NCBI GenBank assembly: GCA_017654935.2 | Contig: CM065684.1 | Span: forward strand, 57,155,284-57,219,283 | Direction of reading: 5' to 3' | Origin: Phymorhynchus buccinoides | Taxonomy: Eukaryota > Mollusca > Gastropoda > Neogastropoda > Raphitomidae | Length of the DNA stretch: 64,000 nucleotides | Shown: one piece after another, positions 1 through 11,410 of the stretch | Layout: each line of letters begins with the position of its first letter | Position numbering within the stretch: the first letter of the stretch is position 1 | Notes under the pieces: model-generated | The model's input: only the letters and a program-made list of their open reading frames with translations | Database searches by the model: none | Told to the model about the DNA's origin: nothing | Position numbers and translations under genes: made by a program

Positions 1-405
1 TCATATGATGACTGGAAAGAACGCAATCATATGATGACTGGAAAGAACGCAATCATATGATGACTGGAAAGAACGCAATCATATGATGACTGGAAAGAAC
101 GCAATCATATGATGACTGGAAAGAACGCAATCATATGATGACTGGAAAGAACGCAATCATATGATGACTGGAAAGAACGCAATCATATGATGACTGGAAA
201 GAACGCAATCATATGATGACTAGAAAGAACGCAATCATATGATGACTGGAAAGAACGCAATCATATGATGACTGGAAAGAACGCAATCATATGATGACTG
301 GAAAGAACGCAATCATATGATGACTGGAAAGAACGCAATCATATGATGACTGGAAAGAACGCAATCATATGATGACTGGAAAGAACGCAATCATATGATG
401 ACTGG
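1..405. repeat. 26-bp minisatellite, about 15 copies
   Basis: A 26-bp unit beginning tcatatgatgactggaaaga is repeated head to tail with almost no divergence (one G-to-A change near 231). The array is cut by the left edge, so its true size is unknown. The near identity suggests recent expansion or active homogenisation. Units touch directly with no spacers, so this is not a CRISPR array. Confidence 0.97.
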
Positions 406-567
406 CATACCACTGTGTTGCCATGGGGAAAGAGGGGGAAATATGAAAGACATGGGTTTTTTTAAAGGTGTTTATTGCATTTTCCACATAGATATTATAT
501 ATACATGCGCAGTACATGCGTACAATATAATTTATACACACAGGGACACACGGATTCACATATGCAT

Positions 568-688
<121 letters not shown>

Positions 689-909
689 TGAATCGTAAAC
701 ATACGCACACGCATGCACAAACACGCAAGTGCATAAGCATACTTAGAACCGGAATTATTCCCGTTACGAATGCACAGCACGCATGCGCGCTCACACACAC
801 GTATACACACACACGCACACGCACACGCACACGCACACGCACACGCACACGCACATACAAAAATAAAGTTAACTTTACATACAATACCACTTCAAAAATG
901 GCTGATAAC

Positions 910-1487
910 ATGTGTAGATTATCCCAGTTACGGCAACGTGTGTAAATTATCCCAGTTAAGGCAACAAGTGTAAATTATCCCACTTAAGGCAACAAGTGTA
1001 AATTATCCCAGTTAAGGCAACGTGTGTAAATTATCCCAGTTAAGGCAACAAGTGTAAATTATCCCAGTTAAGGTAACAAGTGTAAATTATCCCAGTTAAG
1101 GCAACATGTGTAAATTATCCCAGTTAAGGCAACATGTGTAAATTATCCCAGTTCAGGCAACAAGTGTAAATTATCCCAGTTCAGGCAACAAGTGTAAATT
1201 ATCCCAGTTAAGGCAACAAGTGTAAATTATCCCAGTTAAGGCAACAAGTGTAAATTATCCCAGTTAAGGCAACAAGTGTAAATTATCCCACTTAAGGCAA
1301 CGTGTGTAAATTATCCCAGTTAAGGCAACAAGTGTAAATTATCCCAGTTAAGGCAACAAGTGTAAATTATCCCACTTAAGGCAACGTGTGTAAATTATCC
1401 CACTTAAGGCAACAAGTGTAAATTATCCCACTTAAGGCAACAAGTGTAAATTATCCCAGTTAAGGCAACAAGTGTAAATTATCCCAA
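910..1487. repeat. 28-bp minisatellite, about 20 copies
   Basis: The unit gtgtaaattatcccagttaa plus ggcaacaa is repeated about 20 times. Variant positions (gttaag/cttaag/gttcag; aacaag/aacgtg/aacatg) are shuffled among copies, as expected for unequal exchange. It ends in decayed units near 1500. Confidence 0.96.
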
Positions 1488-1587
1488 GTTAGAATAAAAT
1501 GTATAAATTATTCTCGGTTAATTGTGTTCTTTCGTGTTTCAATCAGAATGAGATTTGTTTCCTTTCAAAGAAGTCCTCCCACGTTGC

Positions 1588-1725
1588 CTAGGCTACAAAA
1601 AGTGGCACAGGGGTAACGCATTCACCTCGTATACACTAAGCCTGAGTTCAAATCTGGGTACAAGGATTTTATCCTCTTACTCTGCACTAAGCCTTACGGA
1701 TGAGACGACGACCACCACGGCATCT
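1588..1725 (+). mobile_element. tRNA-derived SINE fragment
   Basis: An A-box-like stretch (gtggcacaggggtaacgc) is followed about 40 bp later by a B-box-like stretch (gagttcaaatctgg), the pol III promoter layout of a tRNA-derived SINE head. The following cggatgagacgac matches the start of the SINE core seen inverted near 61020-61045 in this window. No 3' tail was identified. Confidence 0.6.
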
Positions 1726-2290
1726 TTGACCAAACTGACATAATCAGCATTAATGTTGGAAAATAGGCGACAATTCTGCCATTTTTCATCATCATTCATG
1801 ACTGATTTAGTAGTTTAAGATGAAGAGGCTGAAATAAGCCTTTGTTCAATCGCAAAGATTACGCCCAAGCTTCCACACATGCATAATACAGAAATAATAC
1901 AATAATAAAGAGCAGCACAGTACATAATTTTGAAGATATTATGTAAAACAAAATAACTATTGTGAGTTAAAATTTTGGATGTAACAATGTAATCAATGTT
2001 TTCATTACTGTTATTAAAAGTCAGCTTCGTGAGCAATAAAAATGTCTTAAGTCCCAGAATGTAATTTTGTCAATATGTATTATTAAACCATTCAGATCTA
2101 GATATTAAATTTTATTACTAGGATTAGGAACAACAAAATCCACCTTCACGAAAACAACAGAATCAGATTTGGACAAATCTTCAATAGCAGATTCATAAGA
2201 ACTTTGGAATACAATAGTAATAGTATTTAAAACAATACAAAAAACCCACAAAGACAACAGAGCTGTTGATGTAATTTGTAAACATACTCT
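1726..2290. other. AT-rich intergenic DNA, nothing recognised
   Basis: No gene-like frame, tandem repeat or terminal inverted repeat was seen here. Confidence 0.5.
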
Positions 2291-2529
2291 TTAAACCTTT
2301 CACCGCCAGCCATTTTTCAGCAAAATATTTACATTAAACTTACCTGGGTAGAGAAAAAAAAAGAATCTGCAATATTGGGATTCCTCTGTGACATGTATAA
2401 AGTAAAGTTACCTCCCAAAATTATACAAATAGGCTCTTTGGATAACAGACCCTGGTTTGAGGCCTTTTCGTGGCATATGTGTTAAATCTTTGTGGTGCTA
2501 AAATGCGACCTTGGCGGTAAAAGGGTTAA
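2291..2529. mobile_element. TTAA-flanked MITE (piggyBac-like), CACCGCC family
   Basis: The segment starts TTAA-acctttcaccgcc and ends ggcggtaaaaggg-TTAA, giving inverted ends next to the TTAA target duplication used by piggyBac elements. Related copies lie at 24676 and 24818-25168. There is no coding capacity. The superfamily is inferred from the TTAA flank. Confidence 0.65.
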
Positions 2530-3343
2530 TCCTTAATGCAACAGAGAGGGAAAGACAAGAGAGGGCATGCACCAGTATAATCAGCAAGCCACATAAGGGA
2601 AACAACTGTCCTGTTTTAGTGGCTATATAGAGAGAGTTGTATACCTGTGACGAGGTAATGGGTTAAAAGGCTAAGCCTCTAGGGAAGACTTCGCTATCTT
2701 GCTCACTCATGCAACCCACCACCACTCCCGCCTTCATTTCCCCCCTTCTTCCTTCGTTTTTTGTTTATACATTCTTTTTCTCTATGTCTCAATCTTTTTT
2801 CTTGTCCCACCTTCTCTCTTTCAAAGTATGATTGCATTTATATTTATATTTTGTCTTATTTTTTTAGGTAGATCTTCCCCCACCCCACCCCCATTGTTGA
2901 TCTTTACATTTTATTTGATTCAGTCCCCCCACGGCTCTCTTTCATCCTTTTTGTCTGTGTGACTGATTTAAGATTGATCTTTTTTTTTTTTTTTTATTTT
3001 TTATTGTTTTTTTTTTTTTGGTAGTTGGGGTTTTTTTTTGTTTTTCTGTCTGTCCCAAGGATATCTCCCGAACCGCTTGACCGAATCGCGTCAAATTTTG
3101 TGTGAAGGTGTGCCTCCTTAATAGGAAGAGATCGGCGCAAACCATTTTGCCGTCACCCCGTACGACCTTGAAAACCGAAAATCTATTTTTAGCCCCCCAC
3201 GGCTCTCTTTCATCCGTTCTTTGTCTGTGTGACTGACTAAGATGGACATTTCCAAGAGCCTTAAATGTTGTTGTTTGATACTAAAATGTCTGGGCTTCTG
3301 TGTGACCTAATGTTTGGTGTACTGACACATTCATACTGCGCGC

Positions 3344-3439
<96 letters not shown>

Positions 3440-3545
3440 ACTTTTGTGTGCGTGCGTGCATATTGTGCGTGTCAAGTCAAGTCAAGTCAGGCTTTTTTTT
3501 TCCCAGATGGAACATTGAATAAATAATATACTTTTTCGGTTTTGT

Positions 3546-3591
<46 letters not shown>

Positions 3592-4077
3592 GTAAACATG
3601 ATGGGGGTGTTTAAAGTACAAGAGTTTTGGTGTGCGTGCGTGCGCGTGTGCGTGTGCGTGTGCGTGTGCGTGTGTGTGTGCGTGTAGCGTGAAATTTGTG
3701 TGAGGTGATTTGGGAAGGGGGGTGTGGGGTGTGCGTGCGTGCGTGCGTGCGCATGATGCGTGTGTGCGTGCGGGCATGCGCACGCGCGCGCGCGCGTGTG
3801 TGTGTCAGACAGTCAAAAGTGACTGGGAGAAGGCTATACGTCCGTCTAAACTTGTTTTGGATCTTTCAGTTAATTTGGAAAGGTTGTGGTAAACTGATGT
3901 CATGAGTGACGGCGTCGTCGTAATCTTGCAGATTCAGGTCTTCTTCTTCTATTGAGTGCCCACGGTCAATGAGCTGACAATTCTGACTCCCTTGCACCTC
4001 ACATGCACGGATCTCTCTATCACTCTGAATTTTCTTTTGTGCTCATCTACAGATAGATACAATTTCTCGGTGAAAAC
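2530..4077. other. Intergenic, low-complexity DNA upstream of the methyltransferase gene
   Basis: This stretch holds poly(T) around 2980-3040, (TG)n at about 3348-3438 and 3551-3590, GTGCGT-type runs at 3630-3810 and a TTC-rich stretch near 3945. The sequence ctctctttcatcc-tttttgtctgtgtgactga occurs twice (about 2935 and 3205). No promoter motif could be assigned. Confidence 0.6.
3348..3438. repeat. (TG)n microsatellite
   Basis: About 45 TG dinucleotides. A second, shorter run is at 3551-3590. Confidence 0.95.
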
Positions 4078-4359
4078 ATGGCAACAGTATTTGGAATCGA
4101 CCACAAGTATTTTGCAGTCGGAACTGTAGCGGCGTCGGTGGGAATCGCAGTGTTTGCAACCTATCATCTGGGCAGACGATCTGCCAAAGCTCCCAGTCCG
4201 TCAGAATATTATGAGACACACAAACTGTTGAATGAATACTTGTTGTTTCACTATGGCAACCCGAAAGAAGTGTTGTCGTACGAAGACTTTGGGCCCGTGG
4301 ACTCTTTGGATTTTCCCAAGCGGTGTGCAGAACTTTGTCTGAAATATTACAAACCGACG
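4078..4359 (+). CDS. Methyltransferase exon 1 (residues 1-94)
   Basis: Encodes the start, the hydrophobic segment and the region up to LKYYKPT. The donor is ACG|gtaaga. The first 30 residues resemble a type II or III membrane anchor: few charged residues, AVGTVAASVGIAVFAT, then GRR. Confidence 0.85.
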
Positions 4360-5685
4360 GTAAGAAAATGGGAGGGACCAACAAGTGATTTTGGTCCCCT
4401 TTGCCACTTCAGTTTTGTAGCACTAGTAGAATAACAGGGTAGAACTCTAGCTTCACTCTAACATGCGCACGCACACGCACACACACACACATAGCTTCAC
4501 TTAACATGCATGCACGCATCCGTGCGCGCACACACACACACTTTACACACACACAACGAATGAGACTTAAAACCGAGGTGCTCTGTTGATAAATGAAGAC
4601 TTGGGGTGTGGGGCAGGATAAACATCCCCAATTGGAAGAAGGACACCCACACTCTCTGAGCTCTGTCTCTCTGTCTGTATCTCTCTTTTTTGAGCATATA
4701 TATCCACAAAAGGAAATAATGTATCGTGGTAAGGTTTCACATGTATCATGATGTATATAAACATTAGCTCTCTCTCATTGAAAAGTCTTCTGTGAGTGTG
4801 ACATTAAAACTTATGAATTCATGCTCCTAAAACTTTTTTTAGTAAAAGGGTCATAACACTAAGGCTGAGTATACATAATATAAGCGGATATTCCACGCAG
4901 AAACATGTGCGCAATCCATACATAAGAAACAAAGAAGGGAAAAGATTTATGCACGTGTCCGAATTTCCACTATATGCGTAAACTTTTATCCTTCTTTCTT
5001 CCATTTATTTAGGGTTTTCCGTACGAAACTTAACCGTCTAATGTGAATCCGGCCTAACATTAGTAACAATACCATTGGAATTGTCTCTCAGAAAGGTGTC
5101 CCCAATCGAGGCCTGGACATCGGCTGCGCTGTGGGCCGATCCACCTTTGAGCTGACGCGGGGGTTGGGGGAGGTGGTGGGTGTCGACTACAGCCGAGCGT
5201 TCGTGGACACCTGCAACGCGCTGAAGGAGAAAGGGACCCTGGACTACAGCATGACCACTGAGGGACACCTGTGCTCTGAGCTACAGGCTGTGGTGCCTTC
5301 TGACATTGTGAGTGGGGAGAGAGACGGAGAGATTCAGAGAGAGAGAGAGAAGGTAAAATGAATAAGGGGAAGGAACTTCTCATAATTAACTCCCTTTTAC
5401 CAAAGTTATTTATGGCACCTATTCGCCTAGCAAAGTGAAAGTAGTTGCCACAACAATACAGACCCAAGTTCATCCTCAAGAGAAGAAGGGATGAAATCAT
5501 CAAGAAGAGAAGGGATGGGGTGGAATCTTCGACTAAAGCATGACCTTTTCAAAGACATCTGTGCTCTTAGCTACATGTTGTGGTCCCTTCTGAGAGAGAG
5601 AGAGAGAGAGAGAGAGAAGGGGTAGAGGTGGGGGTAGATTCTTGGACTACAGCATGACCACTGAGGGGCACCTGTGCACAAACAG

Positions 5686-5732
<47 letters not shown>

Positions 5733-6012
5733 AGCATGAGAATTGAGGGATGTCTATGTAAATCTTTGAACTACAAATGTTTGATTGTGTATGTGTGTGT
5801 ACGCATGTGTGTATATGTGTGGTTGTATGTGCGTGTGTCTGTGTGGATATGTTTACATGTCTGTATGCTCATGCATGCGCGTATGTGTGTGCATTTATCC
5901 TTTTGTGTGTGCGTTAATATCTACTGACATTTTTTGCCCTAGTTGTCTTAAGGTAGAGAGTTTCGTGGATTTTCCCTTTTTCTTTTGTTCTGACTATATG
6001 TGTTCACTCTTC

Positions 6013-6084
<72 letters not shown>

Positions 6085-9000
6085 GTTCCTTGCTCTGATT
6101 TCTACTCAGTGTCTTCACCCTTATTTCTCATTTTTTGTCACTTTTTCTTCACATTGAAAAAAGAGCTAAGCTCTGAAACATCTGTGGTATCTTCAATAAA
6201 GGACCTATACCGAACCTACAGCTTTTGTGTTTTTCCATTCATATGGTCCGAGTGGTCTTCTGAATCATTTAAGTTTGAACTACAGACTGTGAAGTCTTAA
6301 TTGTAGGCTGAAAGAGCTCAAGTACATGTATGCACAGGTGTGTAAGGCAGAGACAGAGATAGCTCTAAAGACAAAGCAGGCACAGAGAGACAGGGAGTTA
6401 TGTAATTGGTTATTTGTATTGCTCATAGCTCAGCCAGTGGGCTTATCTGTACTAAGGCTGTGATGCCCTCAGATTTAAGCTAAGCTAAGCAAAAAGTTTG
6501 TGTGTGTGTGTGTTAAACTGTGCATATATATTGAGAGAGAGAGAGACTCAGAGAGAGAGAGAGCGACAGACAAAGAGAGAGAGAGAGATACATGTTGCAT
6601 TGTAGTTGTAGTTGTACTTTTATTATAGCCATACTATCTGTTCTATCAGCAGCTGGCTGTGTGATCCGAATTGTCTTCATTTGTGCATATAAATATTATG
6701 AGCTATGTATTTCAGTGTAAATATATGATTTATTATGAAGGCTGATCACAAAGAGGGCGCCATAGTGGGGCTGAAATGTCAAAACTTGTATCTGTTTTAC
6801 TAGTGATGCATGACAATGTTAAATGTTACCCTCATGTTTTCATAAAGAGTTTGATGGTATAAATTAGTATGATAGAGTATTTTTTTTCTTTTTTCCAAGA
6901 CTGCCATTGTCACTTGTATCATCACAGTCATTGTGTACTGACAATGTTTCACAAATAACTAATACGGAAAAGGTAGGTGTGCTTTTTAACTCACGCAAGT
7001 CGTTCCGGCCATATATGTGTGGAATTAATAGATAGCTGTCTATTTGATGCATTTGCTTCAAGGGAAGTAAATCTGTGTGCACACCATAACTTGGTCAATT
7101 CTAAACTCGCTTCGCTCCCTTAGACCACAATTTTGCCTCTGACTTTGCTTTTGTAGTGGCTTGTTGTGGGGACACCAATTGGTGGAGAGATTTTCGATAT
7201 AAATTCTATAATGTCTGATCTACCACTTCCCTATGTCTAAACCTGAAGTAAAAACCTGTATTCTTCTTTCATTTCTCCTTTTGTTTATGTATGTTTTGTT
7301 TGTGTGTATGGCTGGAGTGATTTGTGAGGTTTTTTAATAATTCAAAATTGTTGCGATGTGAATGAGTTAATTATGGATTTTGCTAGTCTTCTTCTAGTAT
7401 CTTATTCTTATCAATGACTAGCAGCAACATCCCGCTCGCTTTCAGTTGCCAGAATAGCACTTCAAATCATCTCCCACTACATTCCTCCGGTGTTGCTGAT
7501 CACGAATAAACATCGTTATAGGGATCTCCAACCACTTGAACCAGCGGTTTTCAAACTACAGAACTTTGTTTTGTGCGATCGGTCCGGGTCTTCAGAATAG
7601 CAGTCACCAGAATAGCACTTCAAAATGTCTCCCACTGTGTTCCACCAATGATGCTGATCGCGAATATGTGGTTTAAGTGCTCTACAGCCAGTTTGGTTTT
7701 AAACTACAGTTATTTGTTTTCGGCAGTGATTTAGTGCTCCAAAAAAATAGATGATTTTGGCCAAAAAAACAGATGCTTGTGGCAAAAGAAAAGACCATCT
7801 AACCCTAACCCTATCCCTAACCACGGAAAGAACCAAGAAATAGAGCAGGAGGGTGTAAATCTACATATTTGCCGAGAAATCGATGTACAAAGCCATGCAC
7901 TTATACTATTTTTTTGCTGGAACCATTCCTTTTTGGGGTTGATAAATTTTAAGTCTTTGTTTTGCGGATTACAGCCTGGTTTTATTATATAACAGCCTCA
8001 AGGTCAAATGGCTTCAAATGTCTCCCACTGCATTCCTTAGGTCATGATGATCAAAAATATGGTTATGTAGGTGTAAACCCAATGGTGTCCAAACTATAGC
8101 CACTGCTAAAAAATAAGAAGCTAAAAAAGTCAAGGTCAAGGTCACCAGGAAAAAAAAGAGGTCTGATTTTCATGTGGTGAAATTTCAGAACCGGAAAAAG
8201 ACGATGTTCATTCAAGGCGACGCCTGCAACCTTCCCAGCAGCCTGGGCCAGTTTGGCGTGGTGCTGGCGGCCAACCTCATCTGTCGCCTGCACCAGCCCA
8301 GGCAGTTCCTCAAAGACCTCGCCTCCCTGGTGGCACCAGGGGGCGTCCTGGTCATCACCGCCCCTTACACCTGGATGGAACAGTTCTCTGACAAGGTACT
8401 GTGCTCTTAGTCCGGGACTTAAGGGCGTACAATTCGATTCAGTGTTTGACATTTGTCAGGCATGCTTCGTGTGAAATGTTGCTGACTAAATTAATCTGAT
8501 GAAATCCTACTAGTTTTGTTCACTACATTTGTAGTCCCCCTGTACACGAATCTGATGAAACATCTGTATTTTTGTATCAGACATTTTATTTGATTCGTGT
8601 ATTGGGGTCTACATGAGCATATAGTGAACGAAAATAGTAGAATTATATTTAGATGGAAGTATTTTAGTGACATTTTCATGTGAATCATAACTCACAGACA
8701 TCGTCACAATCGGATCGCATTTGGGTTGAATCGTATGGCGTAGCGGGTCCCTTTAGCTGTGTTGTATTGTACTGTACTGTATTGTACTGTGTGGTGCTGT
8801 GTTGATCTGTCGTCTACACCTGGGTGGAACAGTTCTCTCACAGGGTACTGTGCCCTTTTAGCTGTGTTGTGTTGATCTGTCGTCTACACCTGGGTGGAAC
8901 AGTTCTCTCACAAGGTACTGTGCCATTTTAGCTGTGTTGTATTGCACTGTATTGTACTGTGTTGATCTGTCGTCTACACCTGGATGGAACAGTTCTCTCA

Positions 9001-10790
9001 CAAGGTACTGTGCCCTTTTAGCCGTGTTGTGTTGTACTGTGTTGATCTGTCGTCTACACCTGGGTGGAACAGTTCTCTCACAAGGTACTGTGCCCTTTTA
9101 GCTGTGTTGTGTTGTACTGTGTTGATCTGTCGTCTACACCTGGGTGGAACAGTTCTCTCACAAGGTACTGTGCCCTTTTAGCCGTGTTGTATTGTACTGT
9201 GTTGATCTGTCTACACCTGGATGGAACAGTTCTCTCACAAGGTACTGTGCCCTTTTAGCTGTGTTGTGTTGTACTGTGTTGATCTGTCGTCTACACCTGG
9301 ATGGAACAGTTCTCTCACAAGGTACTGTGCCCTTTTAGCTGTGTTGTGTTGTGCTGTGTTGATCTGTCGTCTACACCTGGGTGGAACAGTTCTCTCACAA
9401 GGTACTGTGCCCTTTTACTTTAGCTGTGTTGTACTGTATTGTCCGGCAGTGGGTGGATGCCTCGTGCCTCCATATGAGGAGCTGGATGACCCCGCCTTCC
9501 ACGAGTCTCTCCCCGTGGGGATACCGGGGGGTCTTTTGTATAAATAGTTCCCCCCACCGTTGGATGTTATAAGATTGTAGATGTTGGATATTATAAGATA
9601 GTAATAGTAGATAACAGTAAGCAAAGGAAAAAGGCAGTCAAAGAGAGTGACAGATTAGAGGAATTTGCTAGCACAGAACTTCCAGAAGGCAGGCTCTTGT
9701 ACTGAAAGACACCTCCGGTATCCCCGTGGGGAGAGACTTGTGGAGGGGACAGGGTCGTCCAGCTCCCCATATGGAGGCAAGAGGATTCCACCCACTGCCC
9801 CATACAATTTTCAAACTTTGTGCCCACAAGACTGAAGATTCTTGAAATGGACTTATTTGTTTAGATTAATACAATAGAAATACTTAACTTAGCAATGTAA
9901 TCAACGCAGTTACCAATGTATTCTTTGGTTTAAACAGCTGTATTCATCAAATCGTAACATATTCCATTTAACACAATACAGCATGGAGAAAAATCACTTA
10001 GCGAATGCTCATTTACCGGGGTTTTTCGGACTATGACTAGTATAAGGCGATACTTTTTTTCCTCCCAGACTGAGACCCCTGTGCCTTATAATATGACGAA
10101 TAAAATAGTAAGAAAATATAGTAACAAAATCTGAGTTTTGTGTAAAATTTGGGAGGTGCGCCTTGTAGTCTGAAAAATACGGTAAGCCCTGCCCCGCAAA
10201 AGAAACTTCCATGAAAAGCGCTGGCGAACAGATGATATTCTTCTTCTTCTTCTGCGTTCCCAGGCCATATGGCCATAATGGGTAAGTTACGTATGTGTCC
10301 GTTTTTCAGTTTCCACTGGTCTCCCAGCTGCGTACAGCCGACTCATTCCAATTTCGGAGGAGCTCAAAGGAGAAAATTTATTTGGAAGATTTTTTGAAAA
10401 AAGGCAGGAGAATGGGCCAATAAGTCAGAAAGATAGTAGATGACAGAAAGCAAAGGGAAAAAGCAGAGTCAAAGAGAGAGACAGATTAGAGGAAGTTACA
10501 TGCACATATCTTCCAGAAGGTGGGGGAACTATTTTTTTTACGAAAGACCGCCCCGGTATCCCCACAGGGATGGATGATATTTGCAATGTGTTCTCTGCCC
10601 ACAGTCTGCGTGGCTGGGCGGTTACACGGACGGCGAGGGCCGGGAGGTGCAGGGGTTCGACACCCTGCAGAAGGAGCTGGGGGGCTCCTTCACCCTGCTG
10701 GAGGACCGCAACCTGCCCTTCCTCATCAGGGAGACCGCCCGCAAGCACCAGTGGACCGTCGCCCACGCCACCGTATGGCAGAGAAAGTGA
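4078..10790 (+). CDS. OvoA C-terminal-type SAM-dependent methyltransferase (4 exons, 296 aa)
   Basis: The coding exons are 4078-4359, 5092-5307, 8189-8395 and 10605-10790. All junctions are phase 0 with GT-AG introns. The start ATG sits in a good context (gaaaacATGG). Residues about 12-30 are a hydrophobic membrane segment. Residues 102-110, LDIGCAVGR, are SAM-binding motif I. GDACNLP (176-182), LAANLICRL (193-201), the PGG loop (216-218) and APYTWMEQF (224-232) are the signature stretches of the methyltransferase domain fused to OvoA, the enzyme that N-methylates 4-mercaptohistidine in ovothiol synthesis. There is no iron-binding sulfoxide-synthase domain here, so this is a stand-alone relative. 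Substrate and location are inferred. It could act on another thiol or imidazole, probably at an internal membrane. The exon 2 and exon 3 donors are followed by tandem copies of themselves. Confidence 0.85.
4861..5054. mobile_element. About 195-bp MITE-like repeat, copy 1
   Basis: Closely similar to 33110-33305. Both contain ataagcggatattccacgc, cgtgtccgaatttcc and atgcgtaaacttttatcc and end near gtctaatgtgaatccggcc. The 3' end lies about 37 bp upstream of the methyltransferase exon 2 acceptor, so the element supplies most of that splice-site region. Confidence 0.7.
5092..5307 (+). CDS. Methyltransferase exon 2 (residues 95-166)
   Basis: Acceptor ctctcag|AAAGGT; donor GACATT|gtgagt. Carries SAM motif I (LDIGCAVGR) and the acidic VGVDYS loop that binds the ribose of SAM. 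Decayed copies of the 3' end of this exon follow in the intron. Confidence 0.87.
5515..5785 (+). repeat. Decayed tandem copies of the exon 2 3' end with (AG)n
   Basis: The exon text ggactacagcatgaccactg plus aggg-cacctgtgc recurs at about 5641-5675, and weaker versions occur at about 5530-5600 and 5731-5775. Each copy is followed by (AG)n, as the real donor is by agagagacggagag. A third, more decayed tier may extend to about 6310 and 6480 (gctgtgatgccctcaga). Confidence 0.7.
5786..6985. other. Intron 2 of the methyltransferase gene, left part
   Basis: Contains TG-rich low complexity (5790-5915), a (TC)n run (6020-6082), (AG)n patches (6530-6590) and otherwise unassigned AT-rich DNA. Confidence 0.55.
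6020..6082. repeat. (TC)n microsatellite
   Basis: About 31 TC dinucleotides inside intron 2 of the methyltransferase gene. Confidence 0.95.
6986..7370. mobile_element. TTAA-flanked MITE, CTCATTC family, copy 1
   Basis: Starts TTAA-ctcacgcaagtcgttccgg and ends gcgatgtgaatgag-TTAA. Copies 21234-21610 and (inverted) 52131-52530 share ccggccatatatgtctgg, acttcgctcccttagacca and the inverted ends. The TTAA flanks suggest mobilisation by a piggyBac-type transposase. Confidence 0.75.
7371..8188. other. Intron 2, right part, with a telomere-like tract
   Basis: Includes taaccctaaccctatcccta at about 7799-7822, with flanks matching an inverted copy near 33340-33560. Repeated phrases (agaatagcacttcaaa, tgctgatc-cgaata) between 7450 and 8050 suggest an old tandem duplication of about 160-180 bp. 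Nothing gene-like was seen. Confidence 0.5.
8189..8395 (+). CDS. Methyltransferase exon 3 (residues 167-235)
   Basis: Acceptor atttcag|AACCGG; donor GACAAG|gtactg. Encodes GDACNLP, VVLAANLICRL, the APGGVLVI strand and APYTWMEQF. The last 25-30 bp with the donor are the source of the array at 8812-9415. Confidence 0.88.
8812..9415 (+). repeat. 80-bp minisatellite carrying copies of the exon 3 3' end and its splice donor
   Basis: Eight units, mostly 80 bp, each contain ctacacctgg-tggaacagttctctcacaag|gtactg. This copies the final codons of exon 3 (YTWMEQFS-K) and its donor with one Asp-to-His change. GT donors fall at about 8844, 8915, 9005, 9085, 9165, 9242, 9322 and 9402. Each unit also has an acceptor-like cccttttag, so every unit contains both signals of a small pseudo-exon. 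The spacer is a TGTTGTACTG-rich stretch. Confidence 0.93.
9445..9799. mobile_element. 355-bp element with long terminal inverted repeats
   Basis: The left end (ggcagtgggtgga, ctccatatg, ctccccgtggggatacc) is repeated in inverse order and orientation at the right end, giving arms of roughly 100 bp. The centre contains a second family (gacagattagagga...ttccagaaggc) also found at 10430-10570 and 46815-47010. No coding capacity. Confidence 0.75.
10014..10184. mobile_element. Palindromic MITE (ATACGGTA ends), copy
   Basis: Starts taccggggtttttcggacta and ends tagtctgaaaaatacggta, with the family core gcgatacttttttt, gagacccctg and tataatatgac. Other copies here are 11411-11586, 22665-22839, 33658-33817, 34791-35377, 42522-42887 and 60716-60895. 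Confidence 0.8.
10425..10570. repeat. Interspersed repeat (gacagattagagga family)
   Basis: Shares agtcaaagagag-gacagattagagga and cttccagaaggtgggg-aactattt with 46815-47010 and the core of 9445-9799. It ends about 35 bp before the exon 4 acceptor. Confidence 0.7.
10605..10790 (+). CDS. Methyltransferase exon 4 with stop (residues 236-296)
   Basis: Acceptor ctgcccacag|TCTGCG; reads SAWLGGYTDGEGREVQGFDT to a TGA at 10788-10790. The WLGGY motif right after the APYTW segment is typical of the OvoA C-terminal domain, which confirms the splice. The poly(A) site was not identified. Confidence 0.87.
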   Translation, partial: SAWLGGYTDGEGREVQGFDTLQKELGGSFTLLEDRNLPFLIRETARKHQWTVAHATVWQRK

Positions 10791-11410
10791 TTCAGCACAG
10801 GGACCTAGGAGATATGGCATTAGCATAGTATAAATGGAACTATAGGCTATTTTGTTTAGCCTTTTGCCCTCTAAATATGTTTTTGATTTTGGTTAGGTTT
10901 GGCTTCATTCACTGATGCGACTACTAAGGCATCTGTGTTTTATTCATTTAAATCTATATTAACTGAATACATTTTGTTTTGAGTCTATGATATTTTTGAA
11001 CGAATTTAATGACTTTGCATTAACTGCTTCATCAGGAAGGTTATTCCATGCATTTATTACTCTGTTAGTAAAAAAGTGTTGTGCTGGTTGGTGTTAGCAT
11101 CTTTTTTGTATAGTTTGAAATTATGGCCAAACTTGCTGTTTTTACATTTAGATGATTACATAAAGCAGATGTTTATTTTTTGTATGTATTTTTTAGTGAT
11201 GCTTCTACCAGGTCCGTGAGTGTTTGGTGAATGTGGCTGAGAAAGGACACAAACTTCACGATTTGGGCATCTATCTTTTGACATGTTTTGTCAAAGATAG
11301 TCTGCTTAATTTTACACGAGGTAGATGTTTGTGTCTTTTTGTTTTAGTGATGTGTGTAGGTTGGAAGCCTTAGTTGAATGTGACAAAGAGAGTGAATGAG
11401 GACAGGGACT

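Noticed and set aside
1..405. Regular 26-bp repeat considered as a CRISPR array
   Set aside because: Units are contiguous without spacers, the window is clearly intron-bearing eukaryotic DNA, and the pattern is a minisatellite.
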